From assembly GCA_013216195.1 (NCBI GenBank), contig JABSOQ010000017.1, forward strand, positions 1-38,979: a stretch of 38,979 nt of DNA, written 5' to 3'. Shown here piece by piece: positions 9,165 to 17,081 of this stretch. Positions within the stretch are counted from its first letter, which is position 1; every line of letters starts with the position of its first letter. The DNA comes from Bdellovibrionales bacterium. GTDB lineage: Bacteria > Bdellovibrionota > Bdellovibrionia > Bdellovibrionales > UBA1609. The position numbers and the translations under genes were made by a program. The notes beneath the pieces were generated by a model, which saw nothing but the letters and a program-made list of their open reading frames with translations, was not told where the DNA came from and ran no database searches.

Positions 9165-9539
9165 CTATTGTTGAATGTGGCAGATAAAATTAAAGACCAG
9201 TGGTGTGAAGGTGTCTTTGTTCAACTTCGGAAAAACAAAGCTCTGCATTTTGGTGTTAAAATCTGAGAGATGTGGCTCGATTGACTGATTAAAGAAAAAC
9301 GAGGGATTGGCCAGGCAAATGGGTGGCGAAAGCAGGTCGAGGGTCTGTAAATCTATAGTGACCTTTAATGGGAGATTTCCATTTGCCAGATCAACCGAAC
9401 AGCTCACCTGCTCTTTGCTTGATTGCCAGTACACTTTGCAGTCATCTTGTGCTGAGGCAACGACACTGCCAGAAAGCATTATGGCTGCACTTGGAGCAGT
9501 GAAGACAAGTGTCACCAGTAAGAAAGCCGCTCGAGTCAT
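9165..9539 (-). CDS. Hypothetical secreted protein
   Basis: This 124-residue protein has a clear Sec-type signal sequence ('MTRAAFLLVTLVFTAPSAA' followed by further hydrophobic residues and 'ASAQ', a likely signal-peptidase site near residue 30). The mature part contains four cysteines ('DDCKVY', 'VSCSVDL', 'PICLANP', 'NFICHI') that could form two disulfides, which fits the periplasm. A GAGAGGGAAT sequence precedes the ATG. I do not recognise the family. It is probably the first gene of a two-gene unit with the DUF2461 gene. Confidence 0.65.
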   Translation of the reverse strand: MTRAAFLLVTLVFTAPSAAIMLSGSVVASAQDDCKVYWQSSKEQVSCSVDLANGNLPLKVTIDLQTLDLLSPPICLANPSFFFNQSIEPHLSDFNTKMQSFVFPKLNKDTFTPLVFNFICHIQQ

Positions 9540-9646
9540 AATTCCCTCTCTCTGAAGCCTTTAAGAGTATGTCTGAAATTTGAACTCAGGAGTAACATTA
9601 TTTCAGACCTATGGAGCTTTACAGTAGAATTGTGTAGGCTCTCCCG

Positions 9647-10897
9647 ATGTCTTTCTTAGCTACCCCAGGATTTCGAAAAGTGCCCCGAACAGGGGTAATC
9701 TATGTCATGACCAAGGCTGCCGAGCAAAATTACAGCTCGACCGATGCAGCTTGGGCCAATCTTGGCCAAGGCTCTCCAGAAGAAGGAGCGCTGGAGGGTG
9801 CGCCCGGTAGAGTTAATGAGGTGCTCATTGATATGAATGATCATCAATACGCCAGTGTTGAAGGTCTTTTAGAGCTTAGGCAACGTGTGGCTGATTTCTA
9901 CAATCAGGAGTTCCGCTCTGGTAAGAGTTCTAAGTACACCCATAAGAACGTCGCAATCTGTGGAGGTGGCCGGCTAGCTCTTACCCGTATTGCTGCGGCC
10001 ATCAAGGGCGCGAACATGGGGCATTTTTTGCCAGACTACACCGCTTACGAAGAGTTGCTGACCATTTTTAGAGGCTTTAACCCAATACCTCTCTTGTTAA
10101 AGAAAGAAGAGAACTACAAAATGACAGCTGAGAAGCTTGAAGAGCAAATTCTCGGCTTGGGCTTAAGCGTGATTCTGATTAGCAACCCCTGCAACCCAAC
10201 CGGCCAAGTCTTGAAGGGTGAAGAGCTTAACGGTTGGGTAGCAAAGTCTCGAAGTACCAACTGCACAATGATATTTGACGAGTTCTACTCTCATTACATC
10301 TACAATGAGCAGGCGGGCTACATCAATTCTGCTGCTAGATTCGTAGACGACATCAATTCAGACCCCGTCATCATAGTCGATGGCCTAACTAAGAATTGGC
10401 GCTACCCTGGTTGGAGAATCAGCTGGATCGTGGGCCCTGAGCAAGTTATTGAGAGTGTCTCGAGTGTGGCCTCCTTTTTAGATGGCGGAGCTAACCGACC
10501 TTTTCAAAGAAAGGCTGTCGAACTTTTTCAACCTGAATGGATCAAGGCAGAGACCCTTGCCATCCAAAATCATTTCACTAAAAAAAGATCCTACATGTTG
10601 GAGAGAATCAAAAACCTACCCTTAACCTTAGATGCGGAGCCCGAGGGCTCATTTTACTTTTGGGTGAACCTTGACCAGTTGCCTGGCGCGATCAGAGATG
10701 GGCACAGCTTTTTTGAAGAATGTTTAAAAGAGAATGTGATCGTCGTACCCGGCATTTACTTTGACGTAAACCCCGGTAATAGAAGAAGTGAGCGCAACTC
10801 TAAGTACCACAACTATTGCCGGTTGAGTTTTGGGCCGAGTTTAGAGAGGCTTGAGGTCGGCATGGACTCAATAGAGAGGGTGATCAAGAAGTTCTGA
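9647..10897 (+). CDS. PLP-dependent class I/II aminotransferase
   Basis: This 416-residue protein shows fold-type I aminotransferase landmarks: 'LISNPCNPTGQVL' in the middle, 'TMIFDEFYSHYIYN' with the pyridine-binding Asp and Tyr, and 'DGLTKNWRYPGWR' with the likely Schiff-base lysine Lys249 and downstream phosphate-binding Arg. The C-terminal part has 'PEGSFYFWVNL' and 'NYCRLSFGP', where the arginine normally binds the substrate carboxylate. The substrate cannot be read from sequence; the Asp/Ala/branched-chain transaminase group is the nearest fit. Being next to gdhA (convergent) is compatible with amino-acid nitrogen metabolism. Confidence 0.88.
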   Translation: MSFLATPGFRKVPRTGVIYVMTKAAEQNYSSTDAAWANLGQGSPEEGALEGAPGRVNEVLIDMNDHQYASVEGLLELRQRVADFYNQEFRSGKSSKYTHKNVAICGGGRLALTRIAAAIKGANMGHFLPDYTAYEELLTIFRGFNPIPLLLKKEENYKMTAEKLEEQILGLGLSVILISNPCNPTGQVLKGEELNGWVAKSRSTNCTMIFDEFYSHYIYNEQAGYINSAARFVDDINSDPVIIVDGLTKNWRYPGWRISWIVGPEQVIESVSSVASFLDGGANRPFQRKAVELFQPEWIKAETLAIQNHFTKKRSYMLERIKNLPLTLDAEPEGSFYFWVNLDQLPGAIRDGHSFFEECLKENVIVVPGIYFDVNPGNRRSERNSKYHNYCRLSFGPSLERLEVGMDSIERVIKKF

Positions 10898-10909
10898 AGT
10901 TATCTAGAA

Positions 10910-12277
10910 CTAGTTGATGCCGTAAGCAAGCATAGCATCGGCAACTTTCACAAAACCTCCGATATTCGCTCCGGTTAGATAGCAGGTACGCCCGTTCTTT
11001 TCGCCGTAGAGCACACAGGTTTTATGAATGTCAGACATGATTTGTTTTAGCCTACTGTCGACATTTTCAGCGTCCCAACTCATACCCATGCTGTTTTGAC
11101 TCATTTCAAGCGCCGAGATTGCAACACCTCCAGCATTCGCGGCCTTTGCTGGGCCAAAAAACAGTTCTTTTTCTTGAAAGTACTCAATTGCCTCGTTGGT
11201 GCAAGGCATGTTGGCTCCTTCAAATACGCCTTTGCAGCCGTTTTCAGTGAGGGCCTTTGCATCACTAAGATCAATCTCATTCTGAGTAGCGCAAGGAAAA
11301 GCAAAGTCGGCCTCAATGCCCCACGGTTTTTGACCTTCTCGGTACTCGGCCCCTGGGTTTTCGAGCTTTGCTAATGGCTGCCGATTCAGTTTCAGTTCTC
11401 GGATCTGGTCAAGAAGCTCAACAGTCAGCCCGTTTTTCATATACAGAGTTCCTCGGCTGTCACTCATGGCGACCACCTTTGCATTTAGAGACATGAGTTT
11501 CTGAGCTGCATATTGGGCCACATTACCTGAGCCAGAAACCAGACACACTTTGCCGTCAAGAGAGTCGCCATTGTGCTCGAGTGCATTCATTGTGAAGTAA
11601 ATCAGGCCATAGCCGGTTGCTTCGGTTCGAATGTGGCTGCCGCCAAACTCGAGCCCTTTACCAGTTAAAACGCCAGTGAAGCGGTTTACTAGACGCTTGT
11701 ATTGGCCGAACATATAAGACACCTCTTTGGCACCAACCCCGATATCTCCAGCGGGTACGTCAGTGTTTTCTCCAATATGCCGATACAATTCAGTCATAAA
11801 CGACTGACAAAAACGCATGATCTCGCGGTCTGACTTTCCTTTTGGGTCGAAGTCAGAGCCACCCTTACCGCCGCCGATTGGCAGCGTCGTTAAACTGTTC
11901 TTAAAGATTTGCTCAAAACCAAGAAACTTTAGTACGCTTTGATTCACGCTAGGGTGAAACCTTAGGCCGCCTTTGTAGGGGCCAATCGAATTGTTAAATT
12001 GAACGCGGTACCCCCTATTGACTCTCACATCTCCTTTGTCGTCTTCCCAGCAGACCCGAAAGCTAATCACTCGGTCAGGTTCAGTGAGTCTTTCGAGAAT
12101 CTTGGCTTCAATGTATTTCTTATGATCAAAAACATACGGCAGAAGTGTGCTTGCCACTTCAGATGCAGCTTGATGGAACTCGGGTTCGCCAGGGTTTCTC
12201 TTTACGAGACCTTGCATGAAACATTCATGATACTCTTTCGGATTGTCGGCAATACAGAAGAAGTCAGACATATTCAC
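10910..12277 (-). CDS. gdhA: Glutamate dehydrogenase, NADP-type hexameric family
   Basis: The 455-residue length and motifs match bacterial GdhA. They include 'NSIGPYKGGLRFHPSVN', 'LTTLPIGGGKGGSDFDPKGK' with Lys138 in the GGGKGG loop, and 'DVPAGDIGVGAKEVSYMFGQYK' with the catalytic Asp178. There is also a Rossmann motif 'VSGSGNVAQYAAQKL' and 'GANMPCTNEA'. The enzyme makes glutamate from 2-oxoglutarate and ammonium in the cytoplasm. The NADP preference is inferred from the similarity to E. coli-type GdhA. Confidence 0.96.
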   Translation of the reverse strand: MNMSDFFCIADNPKEYHECFMQGLVKRNPGEPEFHQAASEVASTLLPYVFDHKKYIEAKILERLTEPDRVISFRVCWEDDKGDVRVNRGYRVQFNNSIGPYKGGLRFHPSVNQSVLKFLGFEQIFKNSLTTLPIGGGKGGSDFDPKGKSDREIMRFCQSFMTELYRHIGENTDVPAGDIGVGAKEVSYMFGQYKRLVNRFTGVLTGKGLEFGGSHIRTEATGYGLIYFTMNALEHNGDSLDGKVCLVSGSGNVAQYAAQKLMSLNAKVVAMSDSRGTLYMKNGLTVELLDQIRELKLNRQPLAKLENPGAEYREGQKPWGIEADFAFPCATQNEIDLSDAKALTENGCKGVFEGANMPCTNEAIEYFQEKELFFGPAKAANAGGVAISALEMSQNSMGMSWDAENVDSRLKQIMSDIHKTCVLYGEKNGRTCYLTGANIGGFVKVADAMLAYGIN

Positions 12278-12367
12278 CCTCGCAAAAAATAGGAATCACC
12301 AGGGTATTGTTTTGGACATACGAAAACAAGTGATGTCAGACGATTGCCAAACGCAGATGCACTGTGC

Positions 12368-13054
12368 CTAACTGTGGTCAATCTCTCGTTCATTGATGTT
12401 TTTGTAAATATCAACAATCTGCGATAGCGGCTTCTTTTTGAGAACAGGAACTTGAGCGTCTTTAGCAGGTCTGCCAACGGCTAAGACCATGAAAACGTGC
12501 TCATTTTCAGATCTGTTTAGAAGCTTAACCATAAAGCGACTATTTGATGGAGTATAGGTTAAAGTCGAAAGACCCACCATATGAAGGGCTGCCAATAAAA
12601 ACCCAGTGGCCAAACCAACCGATTCTTTAACGTAATAATTGTGAGCCTTTTTGTTCGACTCATCGAGTTCATAGTTTTTGAAGAAAATAGGTATTAAGTA
12701 AGAGGCCTCGGTAATAAAAGCCTTGTTCGAGTCTGTGTGAAGGGGTTTGAGATCATTCAACCACTTCTCTGGCGCTCGCTCATGATAGAATCGATACTCC
12801 TCTGCTTCAGCCTGCTTTCTGATCTTCATTTTTGTCTCTTGCTCAGAAATCACTGCAAATTGCCAAGGCTGCTTGTTTGCGCCACTAGGTGCCGTGCCCG
12901 CAATAGCTATCGCATTGAGAATAATATCGAGATCAACATGCTCGCCAGAAAACTGCCGAGTTGTTTTTCTTTTGCGAAAGACACTCAGTAGCTGTTCTAT
13001 GAGTTCAAGCGATGTCTGATTGTGAAACTTTTGGCGGCTTTGTGGTTCTAGCAC
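12368..13054 (-). CDS. Nitroreductase-fold flavoprotein of the iodotyrosine deiodinase (IYD) subfamily
   Basis: This 228-residue protein has the FMN-binding nitroreductase opening ('RKRKTTRQFSGEHVD', 'GTAPSGANKQPWQF') and resembles IYD in the regions that separate that subfamily from ordinary nitroreductases. Glu86, Tyr90 and Lys111 have exactly the spacing of the human IYD substrate-clamping residues Glu157, Tyr161 and Lys182. The C-terminal part ('VGLATGFLLAALHMVGLSTLTYTP', 'VPVLKKKPLSQI') also matches IYD. IYD enzymes reductively dehalogenate halotyrosines using FMN. A GTG start preceded by GGAGGAG was chosen. It is followed by gdhA about 90 nt away on the same strand. Confidence 0.87.
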   Translation of the reverse strand: MLEPQSRQKFHNQTSLELIEQLLSVFRKRKTTRQFSGEHVDLDIILNAIAIAGTAPSGANKQPWQFAVISEQETKMKIRKQAEAEEYRFYHERAPEKWLNDLKPLHTDSNKAFITEASYLIPIFFKNYELDESNKKAHNYYVKESVGLATGFLLAALHMVGLSTLTYTPSNSRFMVKLLNRSENEHVFMVLAVGRPAKDAQVPVLKKKPLSQIVDIYKNINEREIDHS

Positions 13055-13212
13055 TCTCTCCTCCAGGTGGTAGATCTACTAGAATTAAGCTATCAACCTG
13101 AAGGTGCTAGAAAAACTATTTTAAAGCCGTAGGCGCAATAGACTGCACCTATTACCATAGCCTATTGAAATTACTGAATAATTCGACTTTTAACAAACCG
13201 GTTTCAGACGGC

Positions 13213-13683
13213 TTAAGCTAACAAAGCGTCACAAGCCTTAATGCAGTCTAGGCATGCCTTCATGCAGGCTTTGCACTCTTTATGCTTCTTGTGCTTTTCG
13301 CACTCATCCGCGCATAGCTTGCAAATGGCACTACAGCTTTTTACATAGGCTGCAAATTCTGCTTTCGGAAGAGTGTCAACATTGGCTAAAGTGGCAAGAC
13401 CTTCGCAAACCGCTACGGTGTTCATCACGATAGCTTGGCAAGCTGCCATCATCGTGTTGCCCTTGGCTAATTCGGAGATGCAGTGAGAGATACACAGCTC
13501 ACCAGTAGACACACACTCTTGTGCAGTCTCTGAGACTTTAGCTAGCTTTTTTTTACTAAAACCAGAGGCTTCAATACTCATTTTTTTACCATGCTTGTGA
13601 TCATGATCTTTTGCTATCGCTTGGCCAGCAGCCATCGCAGCGACTGAAAGTGTAGAGGCTTTGACAAATTCACGTCTTTTCAT
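13213..13683 (-). CDS. Tat-exported four-helix-bundle copper-storage protein (Csp1-like, DUF326)
   Basis: This 156-residue protein begins with a twin-arginine signal ('MKRREFVKASTLSVAAMAAG', Ala-X-Ala near residue 24) followed by a His-rich stretch 'DHDHKHGKK'. The mature region is helical and contains 14 cysteines with three- or four-residue spacing ('GELCISHC', 'SCSAICKLCADEC', 'CKACMKACLDCIKAC'). This is the pattern of Csp proteins, which fill the core of a four-helix bundle with thiolate-bound Cu(I). Tat export implies a folded protein in the periplasm. An AGGAG site precedes the ATG. Confidence 0.88.
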   Translation of the reverse strand: MKRREFVKASTLSVAAMAAGQAIAKDHDHKHGKKMSIEASGFSKKKLAKVSETAQECVSTGELCISHCISELAKGNTMMAACQAIVMNTVAVCEGLATLANVDTLPKAEFAAYVKSCSAICKLCADECEKHKKHKECKACMKACLDCIKACDALLA

Positions 13684-13843
13684 TTTGATTCTCCTGTTAT
13701 CAAGGCATGTTTAACCAGCAATTCGCTTCAGTCAATATAGGCTGGGCTTTTGTTGGTTCTGTTGTTGTGTGGGCAGTCATGACAGGCTTTAAATTTAGTA
13801 TAAAGTTTGAATCAATAGAGCTCTCATGGTTTGTGGAGGCTAA

Positions 13844-14335
13844 GTGACTATTGAAGATTGTATTTCTAAGCTGAATTTAGAGCCTCACCCAGAAGGTGGC
13901 TACTTTCGAGAGACCTACAGGTCAGAACTAAGTTTACAGAATCTCAAAGACTTTGAGGGTGAGAGAAGCTGCTCGACGGGTATTTACTTCTTACTCACAT
14001 CAGCTTCGAGGTCTCATTTGCACAAGATCAAGTCTGATGAAATGTGGCACTTTTACTTAGGTGACCCGATTCGAATTGTCATGCTCAACTCTGAGGGGGT
14101 GCACTCAGAGTGCACCCTTGGCAGAGACTTGGCTTCAGGTCATCACCTGCAATTTGTGGTTCCCAAAGGAGTCTGGTTTGGCGCTGAAGTTTTAAAAGGT
14201 GGTGAGCATGGCCTTGCAGGCTGCACTGTAGCCCCTGGTTTTGATTTTGCCGATTTTGAAATGGCTAAGAGAGAAGAGTTGGTAGCAGAGTGGCCTCAGC
14301 ATAAGAAGTTTTTGGAGGAGTTTTGCATCTCTTAA
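13844..14335 (+). CDS. Cupin_5 (DUF985) family protein
   Basis: The 163-residue protein opens with 'LEPHPEGGYFRETYRS' and continues 'STGIYFLLTSASRSHLHKIKSDEMWHFYLGDPI', the typical start of the DUF985 cupin family, followed by 'HHLQFVVPKGVWFGA' and 'GCTVAPGFDFADFE'. The fold is a beta-barrel cupin that could bind a sugar or metal; the reaction is not known. The GTG at 13844 follows a GTGGAGG sequence at suitable distance. The 3' end overlaps the next gene's putative TTG start, which suggests translational coupling. Confidence 0.85.
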   Translation: MTIEDCISKLNLEPHPEGGYFRETYRSELSLQNLKDFEGERSCSTGIYFLLTSASRSHLHKIKSDEMWHFYLGDPIRIVMLNSEGVHSECTLGRDLASGHHLQFVVPKGVWFGAEVLKGGEHGLAGCTVAPGFDFADFEMAKREELVAEWPQHKKFLEEFCIS

Positions 14336-15036
14336 ATAGAGGCTGCCTTTTGATTTTCTGCTTTGTAGTGGCTCAGAGTTCTTTGGCCAAGGTGATCAGC
14401 ACATGTTACGGAACGACAGCTAATGGCCGCCTTGAGAAAGGTGTGAAGCTGCCTTCGAAGGGTAAGAACTTTAAGGCCTACTCATGGATGGGCCAGCAGC
14501 TCGGAAGAACCTATCTGCATTCATCAGTGCATGATATTTTGATAGCAGCTTACAAAAGCCTTGAGAAAAAGGCTCCCTCAAAAGTGTTCATGTATGCCGA
14601 AACGGGTTTCGCCTCTGGTGGTAAATTTAAACCTCACAAAACTCATCAAAACGGCCTTTCGCTTGATCATATGGTGCCAGTGTTGAGGGGAGAAAAGTCT
14701 GTTCATTTGCCGACAAGCGTTTTTAATAGGTTTGGTTACGACATAGAATTTGATCTAACCGGTAAGTATGAGAGCTATAAAATTGACTACGAGGCTCTTG
14801 CTCTTCTGATTGGTGAGATTCATAAGCAGGCATTAAAGCGCAAGCTCGATTTGTGGCGGGTCATTTTTGATCCAAAAATGACGCCAAGTTTGTACAAGAC
14901 TTCTTACGGTGAGTATCTAAAAGAAAACATCATGTTTAGTAAGAAGAGGTCATGGGTTAGGCATGATGAGCACATACATATTGATTTCAAAGTGCCTCGC
15001 AAGAGCCTAGACAAGAAGCCTGCTAGCTCTCTATAA
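14323..15036 (+). CDS. Secreted MepA-like (penicillin-insensitive murein endopeptidase) metallopeptidase
   Basis: The protein (up to 237 residues) has a hydrophobic signal sequence ('LLIFCFVVAQSSLA') and zinc-peptidase motifs of the LAS/MepA group: 'HKTHQNGLSLDH' with His105, His108 and Asp115, and 'WVRHDEHIHIDF' with His217 and His219. MepA cleaves the D-Ala-meso-DAP cross-link in periplasmic peptidoglycan; this protein is somewhat shorter and diverged, so substrate specificity is an inference. The TTG at 14323 is only 2 nt after a GGAGGAG; a second TTG at 14350 still keeps the signal peptide. It overlaps the DUF985 gene. Confidence 0.78.
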   Translation: MHLLNRGCLLIFCFVVAQSSLAKVISTCYGTTANGRLEKGVKLPSKGKNFKAYSWMGQQLGRTYLHSSVHDILIAAYKSLEKKAPSKVFMYAETGFASGGKFKPHKTHQNGLSLDHMVPVLRGEKSVHLPTSVFNRFGYDIEFDLTGKYESYKIDYEALALLIGEIHKQALKRKLDLWRVIFDPKMTPSLYKTSYGEYLKENIMFSKKRSWVRHDEHIHIDFKVPRKSLDKKPASSL

Positions 15037-15165
15037 TTTACTCTGTCAGAGTTCGAATTGAGTCTTAACAGTCGGCAAAAAAGTGCCTATAAGAAAACCC
15101 TGAACTCTCAACTCTCAACTCAGCAAAATGAGATAAGTAAAACGAATTTACACACTAGGACCGTT

Positions 15166-15612
15166 ATGAACTTTGTTGACCTACTTGAAGAGCAGTACGG
15201 AGTGAAACCAAGAATTGCCGATCATTATGGTGATTGGTTAGGTTATGAAATATCTAAGCTTGATCGAAAGCAAAGCAAGGTAACGACGATTCTCACAGTG
15301 CGTGAAGACCATTTGTCTCCGAGCGCGGCAGTGCACGGGGGAGTGATATCAGGCTTCTTAGATTTCACATGTGGCTGCTCGGTTTTTCTAACTCTTGATA
15401 GGACCGAGCTTTGCTCGACGGTCGAGTTAAATGTGAAATATTTTAAGCCTCTTAAGTCAGGGGATACAATCATAGCAGAAGCTCAGGTCGTCAACAGGGG
15501 TAAAAAGCTTTGCTCAGTGCTAGCGAAAGTATTTTTGAAAGACCGAGAAGGTAGTGCCGTTGCCTTAGCCACGGGCACATTCAACGTTTACCCAATTGAT
15601 CGAAAAAGGTAG
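15166..15612 (+). CDS. PaaI-type hotdog-fold thioesterase
   Basis: With the ATG at 15166, preceded by AGGA, the product is 148 residues. The frame is open further upstream to 15058, but that part looks non-coding (Lys/Ser/Gln-rich). Hotdog features are 'LSPSAAVHGGVISGFLDFTCGCSVFL' (the HGG loop that lines the active site), 'CSTVELNVKYFKPLKSGDTIIAEAQVV' and 'AVALATGTFNVYP'. PaaI-like enzymes hydrolyse acyl-CoA or aryl-CoA thioesters in the cytoplasm; the substrate cannot be assigned here. Confidence 0.85.
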   Translation: MNFVDLLEEQYGVKPRIADHYGDWLGYEISKLDRKQSKVTTILTVREDHLSPSAAVHGGVISGFLDFTCGCSVFLTLDRTELCSTVELNVKYFKPLKSGDTIIAEAQVVNRGKKLCSVLAKVFLKDREGSAVALATGTFNVYPIDRKR

Positions 15613-15643
15613 ATTAGACAAAGCCTCTTTGAGATAGGCTGCG

Positions 15644-15799
15644 CTAGAGCTGCGCAGTGCAGGCAGCAAACTCGTTCTGCCAAGACTCTGGGTGCTTAAG
15701 TCCGAGCTTTTCTGCTGTCTGATGCAATTGGTCCCTGAAGCTTTCGACCTCGATGGGTTTGCGGTCATTTATTTCAAAAGCTAGATCTCTTAAAAATAG
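15644..15799 (-). pseudogene. Possible gene remnant in-frame after the MBL gene stop
   Basis: Directly after the TAA of the MBL gene, the same frame stays open for about 50 codons. It reads protein-like sequence ('RDLAFEINDRKPIEVESF', 'QTAEKLGLKHPESWQNEF') up to TAG at 15644-15646. There is no start codon of its own near the 5' end. A second short open stretch in another frame (ATG at 15893 to TGA at 15774, reading 'MSDFKVSHEKTFERGEI') runs into the same region and could be its N-terminal half after a frameshift. I do not recognise either piece, and chance open frames cannot be excluded. Confidence 0.3.
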
Positions 15800-17032
15800 T
15801 TAGTTTTTGTAAAGTGGGGATTTTATTAGCAAAGGGTTGTTGTATTTCACCTCTTTCAAATGTCTTTTCATGGCTGACCTTGAAATCAGACATGTCTTTT
15901 GTGTGAGCAGTTCAGCCCACCTTGTGGCTTGGTGAAGGTGTCGGTAGATTTGGCTGTCAGAATACCCCTTGTGGTTGGCAGCACTTTGATCGTTGGTTTC
16001 GCATTTTTTAAGTTTGTTTTCAGTCAGAATAAAGCAGTCACCGTTTTCTGGTACCACAAAATTTTCAACGGGCTTTTTCTGAAAGTACTCCTTAGGCCTT
16101 AAGCGACCTTCGTTTGTAAGTTGAAAAGTGCCCCAGTGCATACCAATACTGTTTTTGGACTTCAGGTCGTAATGGGCTTTTACAGCCTCTTTTGGGTCCA
16201 TGTGGTTCCACTTCATAAAGCTACGAGGTTTGTAGGCTCCGATTGGAATGAGAGCGACATCGATTGCACCAAACTTTTCGAAAACTTTTTGAAAGTGATC
16301 TGCGTAGCCTGTGTCTCCAGCAAAGTAAATCAGTTTGTTCTGAGCTTTAATAACGAATGCGCCCCAGAGGGTCGACTTTTGATCTAGTAGTCCTCGGCCA
16401 GAAGAGTGCTGGGCTGGGGCAAACACAAAACTCACTTTTTTGTAGGCTTGTTCTTGCCACCACTGCATTTCAAGAGATTGACCAGCAGTTAGGTGACCAC
16501 CAACACCGAGGCCCATCAGTATCTTTGGGTTGTCTCGTTTAACGAAAAACTCAATGCTCGGGAGATCGAGGTGATCGTAGTGGTCGTGACTTATGATAAT
16601 GTAGTCAATCTTTGGAAGAGCTGCCATCTCGAAGGCCGGTTTGATGACCCGTTTTGGCCCAGCCCAGGTCAAGGGGCTCGCCCGTTCTGAAAAAATAGGA
16701 TCAGTGAGAATGTTAATGCCATCAGATTGAATTAAAAATGTCGAATGATTGATGTAATGAATCTTGAGTTTTTCAGACTTTGCAGAGGGCAAAATAATAT
16801 TTTCTTGAAGCTCAACCTTCTCAGGCCATTCTTCAGAGGTGGTGTTCATCTTCATCCAAACATAGCCTAGCGGCGTTTTACTAGGAATGTCTGCTAGGTT
16901 TCGAAATTTGCCGTCTTTGTAATAGTCGAGATCATAGTCTTTGGCTGTGGCACAACCGAGCCCAATGAAAAACAGGGTTAGAGTCATTAGAGTAAACGAA
17001 ACAAGCCTTAAGGCAGAATTCGGAAATTGCAT
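15800..17032 (-). CDS. MBL-fold hydrolase lipoprotein, NAPE-PLD/UlaG-like
   Basis: This 410-residue protein starts with a lipoprotein-like signal ('FTLMTLTLFFIGLGCATA', Cys27). The metallo-beta-lactamase motifs are all present: 'ISHDHYDHLD' (HxHxDH, residues 149-154), 'FAPAQHSSGRG', 'YFAGDTGYADHF' and 'GMHWGTFQLTNEG'. The segment 'RSFMKWNHMDPKEAV' is typical of the N-acyl-phosphatidylethanolamine phospholipase D-like branch. It is probably membrane-anchored on the periplasmic face. After 'VPENGDCFILTEN', where relatives normally end, there are about 75 further residues of unusual composition. It lies downstream of ttcA on the same strand, about 49 nt away. Confidence 0.86.
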   Translation of the reverse strand: MQFPNSALRLVSFTLMTLTLFFIGLGCATAKDYDLDYYKDGKFRNLADIPSKTPLGYVWMKMNTTSEEWPEKVELQENIILPSAKSEKLKIHYINHSTFLIQSDGINILTDPIFSERASPLTWAGPKRVIKPAFEMAALPKIDYIIISHDHYDHLDLPSIEFFVKRDNPKILMGLGVGGHLTAGQSLEMQWWQEQAYKKVSFVFAPAQHSSGRGLLDQKSTLWGAFVIKAQNKLIYFAGDTGYADHFQKVFEKFGAIDVALIPIGAYKPRSFMKWNHMDPKEAVKAHYDLKSKNSIGMHWGTFQLTNEGRLRPKEYFQKKPVENFVVPENGDCFILTENKLKKCETNDQSAANHKGYSDSQIYRHLHQATRWAELLTQKTCLISRSAMKRHLKEVKYNNPLLIKSPLYKN

Positions 17033-17081
17033 TGAGAAAGTTTAGCATACTGAAACCCGCTTTCGAATCGAAAGAATTCTG

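Noticed and set aside
13195-13204. AAACCGGTTT palindrome after the Csp-like gene as a terminator
   Set aside because: It has no loop and no T run, so it is not a convincing terminator; it may be chance.
15058-15165. N-terminal extension of the PaaI-type thioesterase
   Set aside because: The 36 extra codons are Ser/Lys/Gln-rich and unlike the family; an AGGA site precedes the ATG at 15166.
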